Assembly: GCA_002684895.1 (NCBI GenBank)
Contig: NYVZ01000030.1
Coordinates: 1-41,810 of the forward strand
Length of the DNA: 41,810 nt
DNA from: Pelagibacteraceae bacterium
GTDB taxonomy: Bacteria > Pseudomonadota > Alphaproteobacteria > Pelagibacterales > Pelagibacteraceae
Direction of reading: 5' to 3'
The notes under the pieces are model-generated. The model worked only from the letters and a program-made list of their open reading frames with translations. It made no database searches and was not told the origin of the DNA. How positions within the stretch are numbered: position 1 is the first letter of the stretch; every line of letters starts with the position of its first letter. Positions 8,451 through 17,782 of this stretch are shown here, one piece after another. A program made the translations under genes and the position numbers.

Positions 8451-8509
8451 ATAAGTGATAACAATCCATCATACGGTTTCAAATTTAATATAAAAAAAGG
8501 AGAATATTT

Positions 8510-9799
8510 ATGAAAAATTTAAAAACCACTATAGCTTTTGTCGCCCTAGTTACTTTGGGTAGTTCCATGGCAATGGCTGACACAACTATTAGTAAAGAAG
8601 GCCAGTATATATTTAATACTTTGGCATTCTACTTGGGAGGTATTTTGGTTGCTTTTATGGCTGCAGGATTTTGTATGCTTGAAAGTGGTTTGGTAACAAA
8701 TAAAAGTGTTTCTACAATTGCTGCAAAAAATATTGGAAAATTTGCAATTTGTTCAATTATTTTTTTCCTATTTGGTTACAACATGGCATATGGAATACCA
8801 GAAGGTGGTTATATTGGATCCTTTTCAATATGGACAGAAGGCTCAAAGATTGAAACAGGTTATTCAGATAGCTCAGACTGGTTTTTTCAAACTATGTTTG
8901 TCTGCGCGACTGTATCAATTGTTTCAGGTGCTGTAGCAGAAAGAATTAAAGTTTGGCCTTTTTTTCTGTTTGCAGTATTAATGTCTGGTTTTATTTATCC
9001 GATATCAATGGGTTGGCAATGGGGGGGAGGCTGGTTAGCTAAAACTGGTTTCTCTGATTTTGCTGGATCAACATTGGTGCACGCATGTGGTGGAGCTGCT
9101 GCCTTAGCAGGTGTAATGGTGTTAGGAGCAAGAAGCGGGAGATTCACTGGATCTGGGTCTAAAAGAGTTATGGTTCCGTTTGCAGCTTCAAGTATTCCTT
9201 TGACGACACTTGGTACATTTCTATTATGGTTTGGTTGGTTTGGTTTTAATGGATTTAGTCAATTAGCTATGGGAACCTTTGATGATGCGACAGCAATTAC
9301 TAAAATTGCTGTAAATACACATTTAGCTGGTGCTGCAGGAACTTTTGCCGGCGCTGTAGTATCAAGATTGTATGGCGGAAAAACAGATGTGATTATGATG
9401 CTAAATGGAGCATTGGCTGGCTTAGTAGCAATTACTGCTGAACCTTTAACGCCGAGTCCAATTACTGCAATGTTGATAGGTGCTATCGGGGCAGTCATAA
9501 TGTACTTTGGAACAAAGATGCTTGAAAATTACGGTTTAGATGATGTTGTAGGTGCTATACCCGTGCATATGTTTGCTGGAATTTTTGGAACATTGGTTGT
9601 GCCACTTACGAATGGAGACACTTCATTTGTAACTCAGTTGATTGGCGTAATATCAGTTTGTATTTTTAGCTTTATTTTATCCTTTGGGATATTCAAAGCT
9701 CTAAGTATGACCATCGGTCTAAGAATAAGTAAAGAAGCAGAAAAACTTGGAACCGATAAAGCTGAAATTGGAGTAGTTGCTTACTCAATAAGAGACTAA
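8510..9799 (+). CDS. amt: Ammonium transporter
   Basis: FLGYNMAYG-like motif, GSTLVHACGGAAALAGVMVLG, LGTFLLWFGWFGFNG, TTLGxxLL, AIPVHMFAGIFGTL; SD gga-gaa upstream. Confidence 0.95.
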   Translation: MKNLKTTIAFVALVTLGSSMAMADTTISKEGQYIFNTLAFYLGGILVAFMAAGFCMLESGLVTNKSVSTIAAKNIGKFAICSIIFFLFGYNMAYGIPEGGYIGSFSIWTEGSKIETGYSDSSDWFFQTMFVCATVSIVSGAVAERIKVWPFFLFAVLMSGFIYPISMGWQWGGGWLAKTGFSDFAGSTLVHACGGAAALAGVMVLGARSGRFTGSGSKRVMVPFAASSIPLTTLGTFLLWFGWFGFNGFSQLAMGTFDDATAITKIAVNTHLAGAAGTFAGAVVSRLYGGKTDVIMMLNGALAGLVAITAEPLTPSPITAMLIGAIGAVIMYFGTKMLENYGLDDVVGAIPVHMFAGIFGTLVVPLTNGDTSFVTQLIGVISVCIFSFILSFGIFKALSMTIGLRISKEAEKLGTDKAEIGVVAYSIRD

Positions 9800-9810
9800 T
9801 TGAGTCATAA

Positions 9811-9838
9811 TTTAGGGCCTGTAAATGCAGGCCCTAAA
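9811..9838 (+). terminator. Rho-independent terminator of amt
   Basis: tttagggcctg-taaatg-caggccctaaa followed by tatttt; 11-bp perfect stem. Confidence 0.92.
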
Positions 9839-9878
9839 TATTTTACAATCATCGAATAACATATGGTATTAATGTTTT

Positions 9879-10124
9879 ATGATAAAAAAAATTATCCTTT
9901 TAGCAGCTATTTTACTACCTTTTGTACTTTACTATTTATCTATTTACTTGATTAAAAAAGATACAAACAAAAAATTTCCAATTTTACCGTTGTCGCTAGC
10001 AAGCTTAATACTATTGGCCTTAGTCTTAATTTTTTTTAGATTTTCTGACAACGATCCTTCCGATGGGAAGTATACGCCTCCCCAATTTAAGGATGGAAAA
10101 ATTATATCCCCAAAAACGCAGTAG
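9879..10124 (+). CDS. Small hypothetical membrane protein
   Basis: 81-aa ORF, two TM segments. Confidence 0.55.
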   Translation: MIKKIILLAAILLPFVLYYLSIYLIKKDTNKKFPILPLSLASLILLALVLIFFRFSDNDPSDGKYTPPQFKDGKIISPKTQ

Positions 10125-10243
10125 AAACTTAATACTCACATACTAACACTGTTTGTAACTATCATATCGCAAAAGTTTAATTTTTCACTCAAAGATGATT
10201 CAAAACAAGAACATTGATATTAATAATAACAGGATATCAACAA

Positions 10244-12067
10244 TTACACGGTTAGAGTTTCTCTAGAATGTTTCTTTCTTTCATTGGCTAACAGTAATTT
10301 TTTTCTTAATCTCAAATTTTTAGGAGTTACTTCCAATAACTCATCATCATTTACATAAGCCATCATTTCCTCTAATGACATCTTTATTGGAGGTGTTAAT
10401 GAAATTAAACCATCACTACCAGCAGCCCTAACATTGGTTAATTTTTTTCCTTTTAATACGTTAATCTCTAAATCATTGTCTCTATTATGCTCTCCAACAA
10501 TCATTCCGCCATATACTTTGGTCTGTGGTTCTATAAACATGAGGCCCCTGTCTTGTAAATTAAAAATTGCATATGCAACAGCTTCGCCACTATCAGTTGA
10601 AATTAATGCTCCATTTCTTCGACTTTTAATATCTCCTTTGTACTCTCCATATGATTCAAATACTCGGTTCATTACACCTGTACCTCTAGTTTCAGTCAAA
10701 AACTTACTTTGATATCCGATCAAACCTCTTGTAGGTGCCTTAAAAATAATTCTTTTTTTATTTTGGCCAGTATCACGCATATCTATCATTTCACCTTTTC
10801 TTTGATTTATTGAATCTATTACTGTACTTGAATATTCTTCATCAACATCAATTGTAACTTCTTCAAAGGGCTCCAATTTTTTATTATTTTCATCTTTAAA
10901 TAATACTTTTGGTCTTGATACAGATAATTCAAATCCCTCTCTCCTCATGGTCTCAATTAAAACACCGATTTGAAGCTCTCCGCGTCCTCCGATTTCAAAT
11001 GAGTCTTTTTTTTCATTTTCGGCAAATGAAATTGCAACATTTGTTTCTGCCTCTGCAAGTAATCTTTCTCTAATCATGGTAGATGTCACTTTTTTACCTT
11101 CAAGTCCCGAAATAGGTGAGTCATTAATTGTTATAGTTACTGACATGGTAGGAGGATCTATCGGTGTTGTTTTAAGTGCTTCGTTTACTTCCAAATGGCA
11201 TATTGTGTCTGAAACTGATGTTATTTTTAATCCCGCTACACACACGATATCTCCTGCTGTCACTGTATCTGTTGCAACTTTATCAGTGCCAGAGAATGTA
11301 AACAATTTTGTAAGTCTACCTTCCTCTACTTTATTATTATTTAAATTTAGAGATTTGACTGTATCATTTACTTTTGCAATTCCATGCACTACGCGTCCAA
11401 TTAAACAACGACCTAAAAAAGTATCGGAATGTAACAAGGTTGATAGCATGGCAAAAGGTTTACTTAAATCAACTTCAGGTTCATTAACATGATTAAGTAT
11501 TAGATCTAAAAGTGGATGTAAATTTTCTCTCTTCTGATCGAGTTCATAATTACACCATCCATCACGACCAGAAGCGTAAAGAATGGGAAAGTCTAGCTGC
11601 TTATCATTAGCATCTAACGCAACGAAAAGATCAAAGATTTCATTTATAACCTCTTTAGCTCTTGCATCTGATCTGTCTACTTTATTTATAACTACTACAG
11701 GTCTTAAACCTTGGGATAATGCTTTTGATAAAACAAATTTTGTTTGTGGCATTGGACCCTCTGCAGCATCAACTAAAAGTATAACACCATCTGTCATTCC
11801 TAAAATTCTCTCAACTTCCCCTCCAAAATCTGCGTGTCCTGGTGTATCAATAATGTTTATTTTTGTATCTTTCCAAACAACGGATGTGGGTTTCGCTAAT
11901 ATTGTTATCCCTCTCTCTTTCTCAAGATCACCACTATCCATTATCCTCTCATTAACTTTCTGGTTTTCTCTAAACAAGCCACTTTGTTTTAATAAATTAT
12001 CTATCAAAGTTGTCTTGCCATGATCAACGTGCGCAATGATTGCAATATTTCTCAAACTATTTGTCAT
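10244..12067 (-). CDS. typA: GTP-binding protein TypA/BipA
   Basis: NIAIIAHVDHGKTTLID, ERGITI, DTPGHADFGGEVER, NKVDR; EF-G-like C-terminus. Confidence 0.96.
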   Translation of the reverse strand: MTNSLRNIAIIAHVDHGKTTLIDNLLKQSGLFRENQKVNERIMDSGDLEKERGITILAKPTSVVWKDTKINIIDTPGHADFGGEVERILGMTDGVILLVDAAEGPMPQTKFVLSKALSQGLRPVVVINKVDRSDARAKEVINEIFDLFVALDANDKQLDFPILYASGRDGWCNYELDQKRENLHPLLDLILNHVNEPEVDLSKPFAMLSTLLHSDTFLGRCLIGRVVHGIAKVNDTVKSLNLNNNKVEEGRLTKLFTFSGTDKVATDTVTAGDIVCVAGLKITSVSDTICHLEVNEALKTTPIDPPTMSVTITINDSPISGLEGKKVTSTMIRERLLAEAETNVAISFAENEKKDSFEIGGRGELQIGVLIETMRREGFELSVSRPKVLFKDENNKKLEPFEEVTIDVDEEYSSTVIDSINQRKGEMIDMRDTGQNKKRIIFKAPTRGLIGYQSKFLTETRGTGVMNRVFESYGEYKGDIKSRRNGALISTDSGEAVAYAIFNLQDRGLMFIEPQTKVYGGMIVGEHNRDNDLEINVLKGKKLTNVRAAGSDGLISLTPPIKMSLEEMMAYVNDDELLEVTPKNLRLRKKLLLANERKKHSRETLTV

Positions 12068-12148
12068 AAAATTTTCGTTTGATACACTTTATTTTTTGAT
12101 TTGCCAGTTAAATATTTCCGTAATTAATATTATCTAATTTTGTTACAT

Positions 12149-12259
12149 TTACTTAATCTTTTGCTCAATTAAATTAATAGACTGTAAATGATTGCTACTC
12201 ACAATGCTTGAGGCGGTTGCTAGAAAAATGAAGAATAACATGATTGTAATTTTTCTCAT
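12149..12259 (-). CDS. Possible 36-aa peptide with hydrophobic N-terminus
   Basis: MRKITIMLFFIFLATASSIVSSNHLQSINLIEQKIK; fills the gap upstream of typA, no other support. Confidence 0.3.
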   Translation of the reverse strand: MRKITIMLFFIFLATASSIVSSNHLQSINLIEQKIK

Positions 12260-12322
12260 GAATCTTTTATAATTAACAAATAAGACAATGAATGAACTGA
12301 AATGTGTTCTTATATTGACGGT

Positions 12323-12664
12323 TTAGTTCTTATGTAGTTTATTTTTTAAATACAATATGAACGCTGCAATTTCATAGAAAAATGCAAAAATATGAAACAA
12401 TATTGGTCTTTTAAGAATTTTATATAACCAATTAAGTTTTGGTATGTTTGACCAAACAACTAAAAAAGCCCTCGCTCCCTTAATAAGCTTTCCTTTATTC
12501 ATTACATGTAGCCGTCTAGACAGTTTATCTATGTTTAAATTGGTTATTTGAGACTCTTCTTCTTTAATATCGTACCACTCAAGTCTATTCTCCATTTTTC
12601 GATAAATATCTATTTCCTTTTTACAGATACTGCACGACTCATTAAAAAAAACTTTTATGCTCAT
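12323..12664 (-). CDS. DCC-family thiol-disulfide oxidoreductase (DUF393)
   Basis: FFNESCSICKKEIDIY motif, GARAFLVVWSNIPKLNWLYKI. Confidence 0.8.
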   Translation of the reverse strand: MSIKVFFNESCSICKKEIDIYRKMENRLEWYDIKEEESQITNLNIDKLSRRLHVMNKGKLIKGARAFLVVWSNIPKLNWLYKILKRPILFHIFAFFYEIAAFILYLKNKLHKN

Positions 12665-12810
12665 TTTTTCTTTTTTCTTTTCTTTTTTGTTTTCTTTTGG
12701 TTTTTTTCAATACTATCCTTAAATAAACTTAAAATTCCAAAAACAATTAATGCCCCGCCTGCCAAGAGACCATAGGATAATAATAATTCGGCTGACGGAA
12801 AATCAGTCAT
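12661..12810 (-). CDS. 49-aa single-TM protein with poly-Lys tail (not in ORF track)
   Basis: MTDFPSAELLLSYGLLAGGALIVFGILSLFKDSIEKNQKKTKKKRKKKK; ATGA overlap with the DCC gene start and 8-nt overlap with the upstream gene stop. Confidence 0.65.
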   Translation of the reverse strand: MTDFPSAELLLSYGLLAGGALIVFGILSLFKDSIEKNQKKTKKKRKKKK

Positions 12811-13039
12811 CTTCTTCTTCTTCTAACCATTGTTCCATAAAAACTTTATGGCATGCATAACAAATTACAGGTATAGAACCAAAAAATCCAATAGTGACAC
12901 CTACTTTTATGCCATACTCAACGCAAGAAAAGTGTGTCAATGTGATTGTTGGTATTGTACATACTGCAAGCAAGTAGGGTAACCGCCATTTAAATGAAGG
13001 TTTAAAATATTTGATGAAATATATTATTTTAAAAATCAT
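12803..13039 (-). CDS. Small hypothetical membrane protein with acidic tail
   Basis: 78-aa ORF; two hydrophobic segments; ends EEEEDD. Confidence 0.55.
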   Translation of the reverse strand: MIFKIIYFIKYFKPSFKWRLPYLLAVCTIPTITLTHFSCVEYGIKVGVTIGFFGSIPVICYACHKVFMEQWLEEEEDD

Positions 13040-14087
13040 TAGTATAAAATTTCTCTTTAATTTATTAATCTGCTATGGTTTTTTTTCAACTATAAATTAT
13101 GCTAAGGAATTTTCGCCAAATATGATCGATGACAAGTTTCAAAATCCTCCTGGTAGCCCAAAAAGAGACGGAAAAGGCAAATTTTCATATTGGACTTTTA
13201 TAAAAGAAAAGAAGAAAATAAAAATTGAGATACCCTCCGACCATGTAATTGATAAAGAAACTATTCAATATACCCTTGATCAAAATAAAAATAATGATTT
13301 TATTATGTGGATTGGACATGCTACATTTTTGATAAAACTAGGGAACAATATGATCATTACGGACCCAGTTTTTTCTAAAAATGCTGGACCATTTTTTTTT
13401 GGTCCAAAAAGATATGTTGAGCCGGCTATTTCTTTAAACAAAATTCCAAAAATTAATCTTATACTACAAACACATAATCATTATGATCATCTAGATATAA
13501 AAGCACTTAAAAAATTTCCATATAAAAGTACAAGTGTGATTACGCCGCTTAAAATGAAACAATATTTTTCATCAACAGGTTTTAAAAATATTAAAGAATT
13601 AGACTGGTACCAAAATATAAAAATAGGTAGCGATTTAAAAGTTACACTTATCCCAGCTGTTCATTGGAGCAAGAGAACCCCTTTCGATACAAATAAAACT
13701 TTATGGGGTAGTTTTGTTATAGAATATAAAAATAAAAAAATTTTATTTACATGTGATACTGGTTCTGGAAAAATTTATAACGATATTGGTAAAAAGTTTG
13801 GTCCAATAGATATACTATTTATTAATATCGGAGCATACGATTTCAGGCCAATGTTTGAAAAATCTATTTACCATACCACTCCTGAGGAAGCTGTAGAAAT
13901 TGGAAAAATGGTAAATGCAAAAAAAATTATTGGCATGCATTGGGGTACATTTATTTTATCATTGGAAGATCCTTTCGAACCACCCAAAAGATTTAAAAAT
14001 TCTGCCAATTACTTTGGATACAATAAAAATGATTTAATTTTATTTAAAATCGGCGAAATTAAAACAATAAATCAGATCTTAGAATAA
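13011..14087 (+). CDS. MBL-fold metallohydrolase (UlaG/NAPE-PLD-like), secreted or membrane-anchored
   Basis: WIGHATFLIKLGNNMIITDPVFS, QTHNHYDHLD, TCDTGSG, GMHWGTF metal-ligand motifs. Confidence 0.88.
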   Translation: MMKYIILKIISIKFLFNLLICYGFFSTINYAKEFSPNMIDDKFQNPPGSPKRDGKGKFSYWTFIKEKKKIKIEIPSDHVIDKETIQYTLDQNKNNDFIMWIGHATFLIKLGNNMIITDPVFSKNAGPFFFGPKRYVEPAISLNKIPKINLILQTHNHYDHLDIKALKKFPYKSTSVITPLKMKQYFSSTGFKNIKELDWYQNIKIGSDLKVTLIPAVHWSKRTPFDTNKTLWGSFVIEYKNKKILFTCDTGSGKIYNDIGKKFGPIDILFINIGAYDFRPMFEKSIYHTTPEEAVEIGKMVNAKKIIGMHWGTFILSLEDPFEPPKRFKNSANYFGYNKNDLILFKIGEIKTINQILE

Positions 14088-14088
14088 A

Positions 14089-14760
14089 TTGAATAAAGAA
14101 TTCATATTTTTTTCAAAAAAAGTATATAAATGCAATAAGTGTGCAAGATTAGTAAATTTCAGAAATAAAATTACCTTAAAAAAGCGAAAATCTTATTTGG
14201 ATCAAGTCTATTGGGGTAAACCTATTTCTGGGTTTGGTGATTTAAATGGAAAAATAATTATTATTGGACTTGCGCCCGCTGCACATGGAGCTACACGTAC
14301 TGGACGTGTTTTTACTGGCGATAAGTCAGCGGATTTTTTGTTTAATTGTTTGTTTAAATCAGGCTTAAGTAATCAACCAAATTCAGACCATATTAAAGAT
14401 GGTTTGAAACTAAAAAACACATTTATCACTCTTGCTTTGAGATGCGTACCACCTGAAGATAAACCAACAAAAGAAGAGTTAAAAAATTGCTCAGTTTTTT
14501 TTAAAAAAGAATTAAATATGTTAAAAAATAAAAAAGTTATTGTTGCGCTCGGAAAAATTGCATTTGATGCTTGTATTAAATTTTATAAAGAAAATTATGG
14601 ACTTACGGGATCATATAAATTTGGTCATGGAAGTAAATACAACATCAACGGCTTAACAATATTTGGTTGCTACCATCCTTCTCCACGTAACGTTAATACT
14701 AAAAGAATTAACGCAACAAAAATGACTCACCTATTTAAAAAAGCAAAAAAATTAATCTAA
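14089..14760 (+). CDS. Uracil-DNA glycosylase, family 5 (UdgB-like); TTG start
   Basis: GLAPAAHGATRTGRVFTGDKSADFL and GCYHPSPRN; Cys residues placed for an Fe-S cluster. Confidence 0.85.
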   Translation: MNKEFIFFSKKVYKCNKCARLVNFRNKITLKKRKSYLDQVYWGKPISGFGDLNGKIIIIGLAPAAHGATRTGRVFTGDKSADFLFNCLFKSGLSNQPNSDHIKDGLKLKNTFITLALRCVPPEDKPTKEELKNCSVFFKKELNMLKNKKVIVALGKIAFDACIKFYKENYGLTGSYKFGHGSKYNINGLTIFGCYHPSPRNVNTKRINATKMTHLFKKAKKLI

Positions 14761-15345
14761 AAGAGATGCAACATATTCCCAATTAACAAGGTCATTGATG
14801 AAGGCCTTTAAATAGTCAGGTCTACGATTTCTATAATCAACGTAATATGAATGCTCCCAAACATCGCAACCCAGGATAGGTTTCATGTTTTGAACTAGAG
14901 GGTTTGAAGCGTTTGCAGACTTTGTAACAATTAATTTTCCATTATCTATAGCAAGCCATGCCCATCCTGAACCAAATTGAGTGACGCCCGCTTGAATAAA
15001 GTCCTCTTTAAATTTATCAATGCTACCAAAATCAGCTACAATTCTTTTCTCTAGTTCAGATGGCATTACTCCTCCACCCTTGGGTTTCATGCATTTCCAA
15101 AATAGAATATGGTTCCAGTGTTGGCCTGCATTATTAAAAATTCCGGCTTTTGAATTATCTTTAGCCGTTTTCTTTATAATCTCCTCTAATGACGCTCCAG
15201 CTAAATCAGTATCTTTAAGTAAATTATTTAAATTTGTTACATATGTTTGATGATGCTTGCCATGATGTAAATCTAATGTTTCCTGTGACATGATAGGTGC
15301 CAACGCATCATTTTGATAATCCAGTTTAGGTAATTCAAATGTCAT
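14752..15345 (-). CDS. sodB: Superoxide dismutase (Fe type)
   Basis: MSQETLDLHHGKHHQTYV, NAGQHWNHILFWKCM, FGSGWAWL, CDVWEHSYYVDYRNRRPDYL. Confidence 0.95.
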   Translation of the reverse strand: MTFELPKLDYQNDALAPIMSQETLDLHHGKHHQTYVTNLNNLLKDTDLAGASLEEIIKKTAKDNSKAGIFNNAGQHWNHILFWKCMKPKGGGVMPSELEKRIVADFGSIDKFKEDFIQAGVTQFGSGWAWLAIDNGKLIVTKSANASNPLVQNMKPILGCDVWEHSYYVDYRNRRPDYLKAFINDLVNWEYVASLLD

Positions 15346-15360
15346 AAAATGCTTATACGT

Positions 15361-16248
15361 TTAAATCACATCGTTTTCAAGTATTCCAATTGGATCTATT
15401 GATATTTTTATTTTATCACCAGATTTCAAAAATTTAGGCGGATCAAATCCAATACCAACACCGGAGGGAGTGCCAGTTGCTATAATATCACCTTCTAGAA
15501 GTGTCATCGATTTAGTTAAAGTTTCAATTATAGTTGAAATATTGAAAATCATATCTTTCACAATTCCGGTTTGTCTAATTTCCCCATTGATGGTTGTTTG
15601 AATCTTAATATTCTTAATATCTTTGATTTCATCTTTTGTGATAATACAAGGTCCTATTGGACAATATGTATCGGGGCTTTTACCAATAAACCATTGCTTG
15701 TGATTATTTTGTAACTTTCTGGCGGTAACATCATTTATTATTGTGTACCCAAAAATTATATCTGTTGCATTTGAATACTTTATATTTTTAGATCTTTTTC
15801 CAATAATAACTCCAAGTTCTCCCTCATAATCCGTTGTGTTTGTGCGGTCGTTTATTAGTTCTATTTTATCATTTGGTCCAATAACTGAAGTAGTTGCTTT
15901 ATTAAAAATAATTGGCTCATCTGGAACATGCTTTTTTTCTTGTAAAGTACTGAAGGATGATTTCTGAACTTCTTTTGCATGTTCAGCATAATTTTTTCCA
16001 ACGCAAATAATATCACGAACAGGAACGGGTATGGGAGATAATAAATTTACTTCATTTATAGAATAGTGAATATTTTGAGCGTTATTAATATTTTGTATCT
16101 GATCTTCAACTTCTGCATAATTTTTAATAATTTTATTTAAATCATTAGGTAGATTTTTATTTGCTTTGTTAATATCAATAATTCCCCTGTTAAGTATTTC
16201 TAATCCTGCCCTAACCATGTTATTTTTTTTAAATGTTACAAATCTCAT
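15361..16248 (-). CDS. Fumarylacetoacetate hydrolase family protein
   Basis: DIICVGKNYAEHAKE, DYEGELGVIIGK, GDIIATGTPSGVGIGF. Confidence 0.92.
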   Translation of the reverse strand: MRFVTFKKNNMVRAGLEILNRGIIDINKANKNLPNDLNKIIKNYAEVEDQIQNINNAQNIHYSINEVNLLSPIPVPVRDIICVGKNYAEHAKEVQKSSFSTLQEKKHVPDEPIIFNKATTSVIGPNDKIELINDRTNTTDYEGELGVIIGKRSKNIKYSNATDIIFGYTIINDVTARKLQNNHKQWFIGKSPDTYCPIGPCIITKDEIKDIKNIKIQTTINGEIRQTGIVKDMIFNISTIIETLTKSMTLLEGDIIATGTPSGVGIGFDPPKFLKSGDKIKISIDPIGILENDVI

Positions 16249-16250
16249 TT

Positions 16251-16958
16251 TTAATTGAAATATTTTTTCTTAATATAATTTGCAACTAAAGACATTATTG
16301 CAAGAGCTAATAGTGGGAAAAAAATTTCTGGTGCAAATAATAAATTTAAACTAAAATCTTTATTGCTTTGGAATGCACTACTAATACCACTAAAAATACT
16401 TACAGAAATTATTATAGGTACTGCTTCACCAAATAGAGTTGCAAGAAAATAATTTTTTACTTTCATATTAAATAAAACAGGTAAAAGGTTTTTTATTGGA
16501 AATGGTATTCCAGGAACTACTCTGAGACTAAAAAAGTAACTCAGTTCATTTTCGTTTATATTATTTTTTAATTTGGAATATTTATTACCCAAATACTTTT
16601 CGACCAAGTCTTTAAAATAATGATTAGCAAAACAATAAAGTAAAGTTGCACCAATTGTAAAAGAAAAAATTGATAAAACCGATCCAAGTACTGTGCCAAA
16701 TGCAAATCCTGCAAATATAATTAGGGGTGTTCCAAAACCCATTAAGAAAACCCAAATGATAGCAAAAAAGAAATAAACGCTACCAATCAATATGAGGTTT
16801 TGATCTCTTAATCCAAAAATATAATTTTTGTTTTCAATTAAATATGACGGGCTAAGAAAGGTATTTGCTCCAAAGTAAAAGAAAGCAATAACTACACTGG
16901 TAACAACCATTAAATACATCAAACCTAAAAAGATTTTTATTTTAGATAGTCTATTCAT
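16251..16958 (-). CDS. TVP38/TMEM64 family membrane protein
   Basis: Multi-TM; FSLRVVPGIPFPIKNLLPVLFNMKVKNYFLATLFGEAVP (SNARE-assoc/VTT domain). Start chosen at internal MNRL. Confidence 0.85.
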   Translation of the reverse strand: MNRLSKIKIFLGLMYLMVVTSVVIAFFYFGANTFLSPSYLIENKNYIFGLRDQNLILIGSVYFFFAIIWVFLMGFGTPLIIFAGFAFGTVLGSVLSIFSFTIGATLLYCFANHYFKDLVEKYLGNKYSKLKNNINENELSYFFSLRVVPGIPFPIKNLLPVLFNMKVKNYFLATLFGEAVPIIISVSIFSGISSAFQSNKDFSLNLLFAPEIFFPLLALAIMSLVANYIKKKYFN

Positions 16959-17033
16959 AAGTAATACTGCCAATAATTTTTACTGTACATACAAATAAGA
17001 ATTTCTTATAAGTGCAAAAAAATTATTATAGCA

Positions 17034-17168
17034 ATGAAAAGAACTTATCAACCTAGTAAAAAAGTGAGAGCCAGAAGACATGGTTTTAAATCAAGAATGT
17101 CAACAAAGAATGGCAGAAAAGTATTAGCAAGAAGAAGAGCTAAAGGTCGAAAAAGAATATCAGCTTAA
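17034..17168 (+). CDS. rpmH: 50S ribosomal protein L34 (not in ORF track)
   Basis: [44 protein letters not shown]. Confidence 0.98.
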   Translation: MKRTYQPSKKVRARRHGFKSRMSTKNGRKVLARRRAKGRKRISA

Positions 17169-17171
17169 TCA

Positions 17172-17525
17172 ATGCAAAATAGAATCTCCTTCGAAAGTCT
17201 TAGTGGGAGTAAAGAATTTAAAGAAGTGCTATCTGGTAAGAGATTGAATTCTAATTTGTTTACAATTTTTTACAAAACAAAAAATTTTACAGATAAAAAG
17301 AATTCAATCCAATTAAGTTGTGTTGCAGCTAAAAAACTTGGTAATGCTGTTAAAAGAAATAAAATGAGAAGAAGGCTTAAAATGGCAACAAAAAAAGCAA
17401 TTGAAGAGATAGAAAAAAAATTTAAAAAGAAATTTAAATATGCAATCTTTGCAAAATCAAAGGTATATAATGAAAATTATCAAAATATTGTAAATGAACT
17501 TATAAACAAACTGAAATCAATTTAA
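17172..17525 (+). CDS. rnpA: Ribonuclease P protein component
   Basis: AAKKLGNAVKRNKMRRRLK motif, directly after rpmH. Confidence 0.95.
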   Translation: MQNRISFESLSGSKEFKEVLSGKRLNSNLFTIFYKTKNFTDKKNSIQLSCVAAKKLGNAVKRNKMRRRLKMATKKAIEEIEKKFKKKFKYAIFAKSKVYNENYQNIVNELINKLKSI

Positions 17526-17782
17526 TGAAAATTCTTGAAAAAATTTTATCAAATGTTGCAATTGGAGTTATAAAAACCTACAAATATTTAATTTCACCAA
17601 TACTTGGACCAAATTGTAGGTTTTTGCCAACGTGTTCTAATTATTTTATAGAATCCATTGAAAAAAAAGGTTTTTTAATTGGAAGTTATTCAGGTATGAA
17701 AAGGATTTTAAAATGTCATCCTGTAAAGTTACTAGGTGGTAGTTCAGGCTTTGACCCTGTGGAGAATAAAGATGGAAAATAA
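17525..17782 (+). CDS. yidD: Membrane protein insertion efficiency factor YidD
   Basis: YKYLISPILGPNCRFLPTCSNYFIESIEKKG, KRILKCHP..GGSSGFDPV. Confidence 0.95.
   Translation: MKILEKILSNVAIGVIKTYKYLISPILGPNCRFLPTCSNYFIESIEKKGFLIGSYSGMKRILKCHPVKLLGGSSGFDPVENKDGK

Noticed and set aside
10214-10240. TTGATAT...ATATCAA inverted repeat downstream of typA
   Set aside because: Only 7 bp, 13-nt loop, AT-rich, no U tract; expected by chance at this composition.
10434-12023. Three + strand ORFs (10434, 11076, 11583) opposite typA
   Set aside because: Shadow ORFs of a highly conserved GTPase; no SD or family signature.
12548-12775. + strand ORF rich in Phe
   Set aside because: Antisense to the Lys-rich tail of the 49-aa ORF and the DCC gene; low-complexity artefact.
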